In this document: one piece after another, positions 1 to 7,510 of the stretch
Layout: every line of letters begins with the position of its first letter
How positions within the stretch are numbered: position 1 is the first letter of the stretch
NCBI GenBank assembly: GCA_000310025.1
Contig: FN648999.1
Span: 1-14,312 of the forward strand
DNA from: Ectocarpus siliculosus
Lineage: Eukaryota > Sar > Phaeophyceae > Ectocarpales > Ectocarpaceae
Reading direction: 5' to 3'
Length of the DNA stretch: 14,312 bases
Program-made: the position numbers and the translations under genes
Notes under the pieces: model-generated
Told to the model about the DNA's origin: nothing
Databases searched by the model: none
Seen by the model: only the letters and a program-made list of their open reading frames with translations

Positions 1-971
1 CAAAAATCCCACTGAAACGAGGGGTCTTCCCCCGGGCGGTGTCTAGCACATTCTGCTCCGTTTATTTTGTTTTCTTTCGAATTGCTTCATTATTTCTTCG
101 GTTTCTAGGCTACGTGTTGGGGAGAGAGACGCACGAAACGCTCATCGTCTCTCCGGCCGCGTTAGCTGCGAAGGCCGGCGTCAACTTGTTACAAATCCAT
201 CTCTCTCCCCATAAATACTAGCCGGGGGACTACGACTGCAACCGCAGGAGTCCCAAAACTGACCAAGTCCTCAAATGGTACACACCATTCTACAACACCC
301 ACATACATCGAGGTCAGTTTCTGGACGACTACCGAATAACTCAACTATGCGTTCCCCATACGGTCCCCTCCCCCGGCTGTCTCGATACGATCCTGCTGCC
401 GTCTGTAAGTTCCGTGACACTCGCCGCGAATCCTCTATATTGTTTCGCACATACGGCTTGTAGGCATTCGACCTCCACTTCCCTTCTCTCTGAATCACTT
501 GTTCTGCGATGTCTCCGCCCGATGCAAGAGCCGTAGCGTCTCCAATTCGCAACGAGTGCAACGCGTACTCCTGGGGGTTACGCCCCGACTTCGCTACCAC
601 TTCTCTTACTGCACGGAGGGCAGCACTATAATTCACTACTCTCACTGCTCTTCCACTACGGTACGGAGCCAACGGAGCGAGGTCAGGCAACGTCGCATGA
701 CACGACAATAGCTCCACCACAAGAGCCACCGCGCCGCCGCGTGCTCTCACACCTGACTGCGGTCCGGTGACTTCGTCTCGCGTACGAACCCGTATGTTGC
801 CTTTCTGCTCTTGATCGGCCTTGTGCCCTCTAAGCCTCATTTCGACACGGTCTGCTCTACGGCAGTGACTAAGTTCTAGTTGCGTCCCGTCGGCAAACAA
901 TGATTTGTCCGCCCTCGTAAGACGGTGTGCCTCATGCACCCTGCCCGCGTCATTCGCGAACACCTCATCAG
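1..971. repeat. Left arm of large inverted repeat
   Basis: This arm is the reverse complement of 3097-4067: base n pairs with base 4068-n throughout, with no net indel. Comparing the two strands segment by segment I found one mismatch, A680 against C3388, giving 970/971 identity. The arm carries the C-terminal catalytic part of a tyrosine recombinase plus about 270 bases of its 3' flank. The match already holds at base 1, so the true arm may extend beyond the window. The near identity implies a recent inverted duplication, ongoing gene conversion, or an assembly artefact. Confidence 0.95.
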
Positions 972-1707
972 ACCGTGTGATGAAGAGATCGGACAGGCAC
1001 AGACACAGCCACATCACTCTGCCCCCTTCCCCCCAGTTCTGCCTTGCGCTTTCCCCGTCCAGCGGCATACGCCATAATACAGGCAGGCGCACACGGTGTA
1101 CCGTACCCATAGCCACGTGGTTCCTCGTCATCCCCTTTAGCGCACATTTCAACATCGGAGACGACAAGTCTAGCTCGACCGAAGCTTCCAGCCTACAAGT
1201 ATGAAAATGTTGCACGGTCGTGAGTTTTCCGGATATTGTACTCGCTAGGTTACCCTCAGACTCGAAACACCAGGCTACGAAGTCTATCAACTCCCACACA
1301 TGAAGGTCCCTGGCACGTTGCCCTAGAAACTTGGGCTTCTCCGTCAGCCTCCGAAACGTGCACCAAGAGTTGAAGCCTGACGTGCAAGTCCTTCTAGACA
1401 ACTGAGTGCTCGACGAGCTGGATGCCAAGACGTCGGTAACAGAGTCCTGTCCTGCCTGTCCCAGGTCCTGAACCTGCTGATTGCCCTGGGCCAACCTCGT
1501 GTAGACCGGCGTGCTGCCGTTCGATTTGGCCGCATGTGCGCTGCCAACCGAGGTAGGCCCCCCCCGCCACGCGGGAGAGCCCGCACTTCTATTTGTCTTT
1601 CCCGTGGGTGAAGAAATCAGCGGCCTTGGGCCTCGCGCCGCCCTCGCCAGCGGCGCGCGCCTCTCCTCCGCCCCCTCCCCCGTTGCCGTGGCCAACGTTG
1701 CGACCAC
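271..1707 (-). CDS. Tyrosine recombinase (DIRS/Ngaro/Crypton-like), long copy, probably 5'-incomplete
   Basis: A 478-residue open frame for a eukaryotic YR-type DNA integrase, which would cut and rejoin DNA through a covalent tyrosine intermediate. Residues about 100-200 look like the helical core-binding domain. Catalytic signatures are visible: box I Arg245 (ITRSDE), a beta-strand Lys296 (GHKADQ), HSLR with His384 and Arg387, Trp411 in GKW, and likely nucleophile Tyr419 (YKPYVR; Tyr416 is the alternative). The first ~100 residues are low-complexity. The frame opens with GTG; an in-frame stop lies a short way upstream and the first in-frame ATG is residue 185, so the true N-terminus is probably in another exon or the gene is 5'-truncated. 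No reverse transcriptase lies beside it, so Crypton-like or a DIRS/Ngaro remnant are both possible. The last ~233 residues lie in the inverted repeat. Confidence 0.8.
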   Translation of the reverse strand: MVATLATATGEGAEERRAPLARAARGPRPLISSPTGKTNRSAGSPAWRGGPTSVGSAHAAKSNGSTPVYTRLAQGNQQVQDLGQAGQDSVTDVLASSSSSTQLSRRTCTSGFNSWCTFRRLTEKPKFLGQRARDLHVWELIDFVAWCFESEGNLASTISGKLTTVQHFHTCRLEASVELDLSSPMLKCALKGMTRNHVAMGTVHRVRLPVLWRMPLDGESARQNWGEGGRVMWLCLCLSDLFITRSDEVFANDAGRVHEAHRLTRADKSLFADGTQLELSHCRRADRVEMRLRGHKADQEQKGNIRVRTRDEVTGPQSGVRARGGAVALVVELLSCHATLPDLAPLAPYRSGRAVRVVNYSAALRAVREVVAKSGRNPQEYALHSLRIGDATALASGGDIAEQVIQREGKWRSNAYKPYVRNNIEDSRRVSRNLQTAAGSYRDSRGRGPYGERIVELFGSRPETDLDVCGCCRMVCTI

Positions 1708-2353
1708 GGTCTTCGACCCGGAAGTTTGAGAGCGTGTCGAGCGATGCCGCCACTTTCTCTGTCACCTGAACGCCTTTGCGAGGCAAGGATTGCCACTTCG
1801 GCTCCGACAGTTTTGCAACTGCCGGAGGCCGTCCGAGGATAAGCCACGCTTCTAACCGGGGTGGTGGGCGGTTGTGCCCACCAGTTGCACCTCCCCCTAA
1901 AGGCCAGGTCCTGCTGCTTGGGTGGCGATCAGGTCGTCGATCGATGCTTGAAGCTACCGGCGATCGCCGCCAGCCTCGTCGCGCTCCCGCTGCAGCTCCT
2001 CCCTCAGGCCGTCCACCAGCCCGCGGAGAGGAGCGAGATCAGTCTCGTCAGCGGGGGGGTCGCCGCGGGTGCCTGTCCCTGTCCCTCGCGACGAGGATAC
2101 CACTCGACGCCTCGCGGGAGTACGCGACCCGCTCCGCGTCGAGGGGCGAGCCGTGGAGCTCGCCACCGATCGCGCGGTAGACCTCGTGCGTGGTGTCGAG
2201 GGTGTCGCCGCCCGACCTCGCCCTGCTTGCCCGGCCGCAGCCCTGCCGCTCCGCGTGGAGGCCCGTGTCGGCATCTGGTCGCGGTTGGAGTCGTATAAGC
2301 AGCGAACCGGCGGCAGGCGGCGGGCGAACGTCAGGGCGGCGTTGCGAGAACAC
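1708..2353 (-). other. GC-rich stretch upstream of the recombinase, possible decayed coding remnant
   Basis: This 650-base GC-rich block lies upstream of the long recombinase copy on its own strand. Minus-strand translation gives two short protein-like pieces in different frames: one at about 2048-2353 containing DTTHEVYRAIGGELHGSPLD, and one at about 1954-2060 containing LRGLVDGLREELQRERDE, which looks like a short coiled coil. They could be 5' exons or a frameshifted upstream gene of the same element. GC-rich DNA easily leaves several frames open, so this may be chance. I recognise no domain. Confidence 0.25.
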
Positions 2354-2647
2354 TTGTTTTCCTCTTCATCGTGAGCGTGGTCGATCGCGCGCCTGGATCT
2401 GCGGTTAGAGTGCTCTACAAGTTCCTATCTTCGGCGGAAATATCTGACGACTCGGAGGCTCTGCGTCGGGCCCAGAACGACGCGTTCTTGTAGCTTCTTT
2501 GCCATGCTTCCTTTCAAAAGTACTCTTTATCTACACAAGTCCGTCGCTCGCTACAATAGAACATGAGAGAACGATACTCCGCGCACCTTTCTATTCCTTT
2601 ATTCCTCTTCAGCCGCACCACAGAGATGCCTACCTTCGTCCAGCGTT
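2354..2647. other. Intergenic stretch without a convincing gene
   Basis: GC content drops here compared with the preceding block. A plus-strand frame without ATG is open from 2299 to the stop at 2491-2493; its last part has a protein-like composition (VLYKFLSSAEISDD) but no recognisable domain. I see no RNA gene or clear promoter. Confidence 0.3.
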
Positions 2648-2784
2648 GGCGTCGCTAACCCATACGCAGACGAGTCCACGCGTGTTACTGTATCGGTATA
2701 GAAAGTATCATCTCTGTACATTGCTGTATGCCCACTTGGCTCGAGGGTGACGGGGTTGCACACCAGGGTGGGATGCGTCCTTTC
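2648..2784. repeat. Left arm of small inner inverted repeat
   Basis: Base n pairs with base 5745-n, so 2648-2784 is the reverse complement of 2961-3097. I count 4 mismatches in 137 bases (about 97 percent). Similarity continues in degraded, gapped form toward the loop, for example GATGTGG with a following A-rich run. The arms share a minus/plus reading of THPTLVCN and TLEPSGHTAMYR, but I cannot assign a function. Confidence 0.9.
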
Positions 2785-2960
2785 GATGTGGACATCCGAA
2801 AAAAGCAATAAAGAAATCCTGTCCGAAATTTCGATACTTTAATCGAGTAAAAAAACTGACAAAAATCCATACTTTAAATGGAGACAGCTGATTGGCGGAC
2901 GCCAAGTTAAATCTGTCCCGGTGGCTTTTTTTGCTGCCACATCCACATCCTGAGCCAATT
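2785..2960. other. AT-richer loop between the inner inverted repeats
   Basis: A 176-base spacer that is more AT-rich than its surroundings. It holds a small perfect palindrome (CGAAATTTCG) near 2825 and two occurrences of ATACTTTAA. It would be the loop if the flanking arms folded back. No gene is visible. Confidence 0.5.
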
Positions 2961-3097
2961 GACAGGACGCATCCCACCCTGGTGTGCAACCTCGTCACCC
3001 TCGAGCCAAGTGGGCATACAGCAATGTACAGAGAAGATACTTTCTATACAGATACAGTAACACGCGTGGACTCGTCTGCGTATGGGTTAGCGACGCC
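2961..3097. repeat. Right arm of small inner inverted repeat
   Basis: Partner of 2648-2784, separated by about 176 bases. Its outer end coincides to the base with the inner end of the large right arm: base 3097 pairs with 2648 in this repeat and with 971 in the large repeat. Confidence 0.9.
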
Positions 3098-3797
3098 TGA
3101 TGAGGTGTTCGCGAATGACGCGGGCAGGGTGCATGAGGCACACCGTCTTACGAGGGCGGACAAATCATTGTTTGCCGACGGGACGCAACTAGAACTTAGT
3201 CACTGCCGTAGAGCAGACCGTGTCGAAATGAGGCTTAGAGGGCACAAGGCCGATCAAGAGCAGAAAGGCAACATACGGGTTCGTACGCGAGACGAAGTCA
3301 CCGGACCGCAGTCAGGTGTGAGAGCACGCGGCGGCGCGGTGGCTCTTGTGGTGGAGCTATTGTCGTGTCATGCGACGTTGCCTGACCCCGCTCCGTTGGC
3401 TCCGTACCGTAGTGGAAGAGCAGTGAGAGTAGTGAATTATAGTGCTGCCCTCCGTGCAGTAAGAGAAGTGGTAGCGAAGTCGGGGCGTAACCCCCAGGAG
3501 TACGCGTTGCACTCGTTGCGAATTGGAGACGCTACGGCTCTTGCATCGGGCGGAGACATCGCAGAACAAGTGATTCAGAGAGAAGGGAAGTGGAGGTCGA
3601 ATGCCTACAAGCCGTATGTGCGAAACAATATAGAGGATTCGCGGCGAGTGTCACGGAACTTACAGACGGCAGCAGGATCGTATCGAGACAGCCGGGGGAG
3701 GGGACCGTATGGGGAACGCATAGTTGAGTTATTCGGTAGTCGTCCAGAAACTGACCTCGATGTATGTGGGTGTTGTAGAATGGTGTGTACCATTTGA
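3024..3797 (+). pseudogene. Truncated, chimeric tyrosine recombinase (right copy)
   Basis: From the ATG at 3024 this frame encodes 257 residues; the frame stays open further upstream to about 2892 without ATG. The first ~25 residues come from the small inverted repeat at 2961-3097. At 3097 the frame enters recombinase sequence at DEVFAND and then matches the left copy to its stop, apart from one Leu-to-Pro change. The fusion replaces the ITRS segment, so the box I catalytic Arg and the whole core-binding domain are lost, while Lys, HSLR, GKW and the Tyr remain. It should not be able to recombine DNA. It reads away from the left copy, so the two share a divergent arrangement. Whether it is expressed is unknown; the preserved frame across the junction may be chance. 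Confidence 0.8.
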
Positions 3798-4067
3798 GGA
3801 CTTGGTCAGTTTTGGGACTCCTGCGGTTGCAGTCGTAGTCCCCCGGCTAGTATTTATGGGGAGAGAGATGGATTTGTAACAAGTTGACGCCGGCCTTCGC
3901 AGCTAACGCGGCCGGAGAGACGATGAGCGTTTCGTGCGTCTCTCTCCCCAACACGTAGCCTAGAAACCGAAGAAATAATGAAGCAATTCGAAAGAAAACA
4001 AAATAAACGGAGCAGAATGTGCTAGACACCGCCCGGGGGAAGACCCCTCGTTTCAGTGGGATTTTTG
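3097..4067. repeat. Right arm of large inverted repeat
   Basis: Partner of 1-971 in opposite orientation. The inner boundary is sharp: the shared sequence CTGATGAGGTG begins at 3097, and upstream of it the two arms differ completely. At the outer end the last base I can test is 4067, because its partner is base 1. The only mismatch (position 3388) changes Leu to Pro in the encoded recombinase. Confidence 0.95.
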
Positions 4068-4285
4068 TTGAAGCAATACGCGATGAGAACTTGAAGAGGC
4101 GCCGGGGGTTGCTGTTGCTACGGAACGTACTTTTAATTGGTACAGGGTGTGCCAAGCGTGTGAGGGGGAGCGTTAACGATGGTGATGTTATCGTGCTGGC
4201 AGCTACCACTTGTGATGATGTTTTCCGGAAAATAGTGAGCTTTATCTGAAAAGCATTGAGCTTTCTGTGGTGTTTTCTTTTGTTA

Positions 4286-5311
4286 ATGGGTAGTAGGTAC
4301 CCTGTCATGTTTGCACGAAAAAGGAAGAAGCAGACCGACCAGACCCGCCACCTTCCGCGCGCAGACGGAAACGAGGGAGTGATGCGCAACATAGCCGCTT
4401 TCTCTGGTTCCGATCGTGATGTTGAAAGGTTCACCAGCATCGACCAAACCACGCGTGATATTTTAAGCTGTGCATCTACGCGCGCACCCGGTAGGAAGTG
4501 CTTCACCAGAGACGGCGAGAAGGGGTGCATATTGGGCACGCAACGATCAGACCACTCGAACTGCTGCGAGCTGGAAACCAACAATCTCTACCTAAATGTA
4601 GTTCGCGACATCCTGGATATCGTAAGAGATACTGGCATTGCAGACTCGAAAAGAAGAAGATGGTTTTGGCATTTTATCCGTGATGCCATCAACACTGGAA
4701 CCACACCCAGAAACGAGCAGGATCTCACGGGTGTACAACGGAAACTAACCCACCTGTTAGATGCAACGATGTAGTGAGGATGCAACCCAAAAAAATGGAA
4801 GAGTTGATGGACCAGCCGTACATGATCGACGACATTGTCAAGCTTGGCACGTTTTTCTTCACAGATTTCGGAAGCATGGCTGGAAATTAGATGGAGCGTG
4901 TACGAACGACTTTCACAAAAAACCAAAAGCAGCGACCAACTACGATTAACCCTTGTTTATAGAGCCGGTGATGTGTGGCCACGGCATGTTTTGAGCACGC
5001 CTTCTGTCCACGCGCTAACATTTGCTGCGTTGGATGCCAGTCAGCTCATCGCACTTCTTGTTGATATGCGAACAAAGGGTGGTCACATAGACCCCGCGGG
5101 CAGCGACGAACAAATAACATGCGACGCACCCGCATTGACGAACCCCGCGTCACAAAACCTTGCCCCCGTTTGGCACGCGTGTACAACCAGCGACATGATC
5201 GGATCGTTGTACATCAGGGTGAGGGGAGGGAGGCCGTTTGCCAATGTACATGGCGGGATCACTAACAAAATCGGTGTTTATACACTGCTAGACGGGAAGT
5301 CATGGTGTTGA
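4286..5311 (+). pseudogene. Unrecognised protein, broken by frameshifts
   Basis: Three protein-like pieces follow one another in shifting frames. The first runs from ATG 4286 to a stop at 4772-4774 and is rich in charged helices near its end (KRRRWFWHFIRDAINTG). The second, about 4720-4890, contains RMQPKKMEELMDQPYMIDD and ends in a TAG. The third, about 4850-5311, returns to the first frame with EAWLEIRWSVYERL, RPFANVHGGITNKIG and a TGA. Each piece has the composition of a real protein, while competing frames there do not, so I infer one or two decayed genes. I recognise no domain. The next remnant downstream is a SET-like gene, so both may come from one inserted segment, possibly of large-DNA-virus origin, but nothing here proves that. 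Confidence 0.4.
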
Positions 5312-5640
5312 TGGGGTGAACGGGGCTCCTTGTGCTCCAGAGCAGGAATTTCTTCTACACTTTCACTACTTGTATCCGTCGACATGCCAGAAAAACGCGC
5401 AAGACACAGCTGACATTTCGGACCGCGGACTGGTCTTCTTGCCCTCTCAAGAGTGGATTCTGCGCGCACACGGCATCAAGCGGGCGCCGATGTAAGAATT
5501 GGGTATGTGTCGGCGCCCCATTGTGCTGGCGACACACCGAATTGAAATACGGCCTGAGCATAAAACGATCTACGATGAAGAATGCGGGCCAGGGGTTGTT
5601 CGCGGCGAGAGCTATTCCCGAGGGCTCTCCGGGACGCGAA
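5291..5640 (+). pseudogene. SET-domain protein remnant (N-flank and start of SET)
   Basis: SET proteins are usually lysine methyltransferases acting on histones or other proteins. Here a frame to 5495 carries DRGLVFLPSQEWILRAHG, and a second frame overlapping its end continues with a Cys/His-rich segment (GRRCKNWVCVG then CWRH) and the SET opening signature STMKNAGQGLFAARAIPEG at about 5572-5628. The Cys/His flank followed directly by this signature is a layout I associate with SET proteins of algae and large DNA viruses. After that point no SET-like sequence continues in any frame: the expected Y-x-G-E strand, the NH-x-x-C-type motif and the catalytic Tyr are absent nearby. The frame has no upstream ATG. 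I read it as a truncated, frameshifted pseudogene. Confidence 0.5.
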
Positions 5641-5939
5641 GGTCTGTGGCGTCATAGATTTAGGCTGGCTTCGCCAGACGCTAGCGATGGCTATGATCAA
5701 GGTATTTTGGTAATAATGGGTTTCACCACGCCAACCGCCAGCCGACTCCTTGATCGACTAACGAGTGTTCTGTATCGAAGAGGAGAGCGAGAGGAGCAGG
5801 AGGGTCGATTGTTCGCCAAGACTCATTGAGGCTTGTGACTTTACCTTTTTGCCACGATGCCATTTCAACACGGCGGAACGGGTCTACTTCCTCGAAAGGC
5901 ACGGAAACCTCTAGGGTGGAATTCAAAATTTTGGATCGG

Positions 5940-6060
5940 AACGAGCCGCCGAGGCCCGACTTTGGCCATGATATATTATTGTGTGTTTCGATCGCTAAAG
6001 AAGTCAAGCGATGTGCAAAGCGCAAAGAAGGCCAATTGTGCAATGGTTTTTGTGCATTGA
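5940..6060 (+). pseudogene. Possible displaced C-terminal SET fragment
   Basis: In the same frame as the SET opening signature, SAKKANCAMVFVH is followed by a TGA and then EMIALTAVLRTT. An NC-x-x-VFV strand followed by a hydrophobic strand resembles the C-terminal half of SET domains. The match is short and a competing open frame covers the same bases, so it may be coincidence. If real, the middle of the SET domain has been replaced by unrelated sequence. Confidence 0.25.
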
Positions 6061-6612
6061 GAGATGATTGCATTGACTGCGGTCTTACGAACGACTAATT
6101 CAGTCAACGAATGCCGATCTGACGCCGCTATTTACCGGGGGGTGTTGTCCTCATTCAGGTCCGACGGCAACGGCAACTTCACCGCTCAGATCGTGGCGAG
6201 ACGAAGGTATTTCGACTAGGTTGCGAGATTTCACGTCGTCGCCGGGCTCGACTAAAGAACCGTGGGGCCCCGCTCTGCTAAGCGTCGGCTTCCGAGAAAG
6301 AAGGAACGAATGCGGGATCCTTGATACTTCAAAGGAGCGAAATAAACGGACTTCGGTGCGGGCGACAAGGAAGATTTTCAGGTCATGTTTTCATTCGAAT
6401 CATCATGATCCCGTCCAACGTGTTCCCATCAAGCAAGACGAGATCATAACCTCGAATTTTTCCTCAGCATATCGAAGTCCCGCACGCACGAAACAGACGT
6501 CAATTCAAGTTGGTGAATCTTCAAGAAGATTGATCCTACTGCTTGCTGTACAACTATTATTTTTTCTCTGGCGAGCACCTTCTCGCGAATGAGACCCTGC
6601 GCAGGACACTCT

Positions 6613-6729
6613 CAGGGTACTTGGCCCGGTCAGGGTTGTGCCACAAAGCTTCCCTCCCGCGTGAGACCATGCACAGGGTCTGACAGGGCCTTCACAGGGT
6701 GGTGAACCTTGTCAGGGTGTCTTCAGGGT
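6613..6729 (+). repeat. Cluster of CAGGG(T) motifs
   Basis: CAGGGT starts at 6613, 6631, 6674, 6695, 6713 and 6724, and CAGGGC at 6684. Spacings are 18, 43, 10, 11, 18 and 11 bases. A longer unit, GAGACC-x-TGC-x-CAGG, occurs near 6591 and again near 6663. It looks like a degenerate minisatellite or a multi-site binding array. Confidence 0.6.
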
Positions 6730-6988
6730 GGGGTCAAGTGGCCACCGGTGATTTTGTCTATGCCTTCGACAGACAATGGAATTCCAACCAACCACAATTA
6801 CTAGACACCCTTCGCGCTACCGAGCTTGGCCAGCCCCCGGTCTGCCACCATCCCTCTAGGCTATACATTCTCAGGAAAAACAGAACGATCGATGTCGCGA
6901 TCAGCACGTGAGTCGCCTTCTGCAACCACCACGACGAGAGACAAGCATCACTTTCTCGCCCATCTAACAGCTGCCCATTCCGCTACCG

Positions 6989-6993
6989 TCATC
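6989..6993. repeat. Target-site duplication (left)
   Basis: TCATC directly precedes the TG of the left LTR and is repeated exactly after the right LTR at 12357-12361. Five-base duplications are typical of Ty1/copia integrases. Confidence 0.93.
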
Positions 6994-7427
6994 TGTTGGT
7001 AAACTCGTGGCTTCTGGGGAAAAGATGTTGTATTGATGAGACCTTGGACCAGGAGAACAGGTCAAAAGGTGGAGTGAGCAAGGGTGGGGCGAGCACCGCA
7101 GCACCGCAGCACCACCCGTCGCTCGACCAACGGACGAAAGCAGAACACCAATATCGGAACACAATAATATCGGAACACAACGACTCAACAGGGGCCAACG
7201 TACTTCACAACGTACCATGAATCCTCTGGTTGATGCACTATCCATAAAGAACACACTCGGGGAAATGCACCATCCACGAGGAACATTCCTACAGAACGTT
7301 CCTTGCTGTTCTGATAATATGTGGCTACTCAGCGATCTGCAACATCGACAGTCCCTCAATTCAAACTGTCCAATCATATTGTGCTACGTTACTCTGTCGA
7401 CACACACAGCAGCAACTATCACGAACA
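6994..7427 (-). repeat. 3' LTR of the copia element
   Basis: 434 bases from TGTTGG to CGAACA, identical to the other LTR except for one extra base near 7149 (AACACCAATATC here, AACACAATATC there). It contains a short direct repeat of ATATCGGAACACAA around 7150-7181 and a GAA/TTC dyad at 7280-7302. The RNase H stop codon lies 84 bases away, outside the LTR. Confidence 0.95.
7280..7302. promoter_or_regulatory. Heat-shock-element-like dyad in 3' LTR
   Basis: GGAACATTC and GAACGTTCC form an inverted repeat with one mismatch and a five-base spacer. Each half is itself GAA-nn-TTC, the unit recognised by heat-shock factors. It is a motif match only. Confidence 0.35.
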
Positions 7428-7436
7428 CCCTCCCTT
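7428..7436 (-). promoter_or_regulatory. Polypurine tract
   Basis: On the coding (minus) strand AAGGGAGGG abuts the TG of the 3' LTR with no gap. This is where plus-strand DNA synthesis is primed in LTR retrotransposons. Confidence 0.85.
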
Positions 7437-7510
7437 GGGGCTGTTGTCTTCGACCAGATCAAATATATAACAGAAAAACAACAAACCAAAAGAAAACACG
7501 ACTCAGACCT

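Larger units (their letters stand above)
6061..6993. other. Stretch without a convincing gene; copia insertion flank
   Basis: About 930 bases with only short open frames of non-protein-like composition. It contains the CAGGGT cluster at 6613-6729 and, at its end, a short plus-strand frame starting at ATG 6892 that runs straight into the retrotransposon insertion site. Confidence 0.5.

Noticed and set aside
1776-2408. Several overlapping plus-strand frames rich in Arg, Pro and Ala
   Set aside because: They lie in GC-rich DNA where stops are rare on both strands. They overlap each other in all frames and show no domain or motif.
2299-2493. Plus-strand frame with protein-like end (VLYKFLSSAEISDD)
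   Set aside because: No ATG, only 65 codons, no recognisable similarity; kept as a remark but not called as a gene.
1-4067. Reading the 971-base arms as terminal inverted repeats of a classical DNA transposon
   Set aside because: The arms contain the 3' half of the recombinase gene itself, and no target duplication can be tested because the left end is at the window edge. An inverted duplication explains the layout better.
3847-4584. A 245-residue minus-strand open frame spanning the end of the large repeat and the region beyond it
   Set aside because: It runs antisense to the more protein-like plus-strand pieces at 4286-4774, has biased composition and no domain. The part inside the repeat is the same short frame seen at 39-221.
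6221-6592. A 123-residue plus-strand frame
   Set aside because: Composition looks random, no motif, no convincing start context; treated as noise.
7150-7181. CRISPR-like or tandem repeat in the LTR
   Set aside because: Only two copies of ATATCGGAACACAA with a two-base gap; it is a simple LTR direct repeat, and nothing in the window resembles a CRISPR array.
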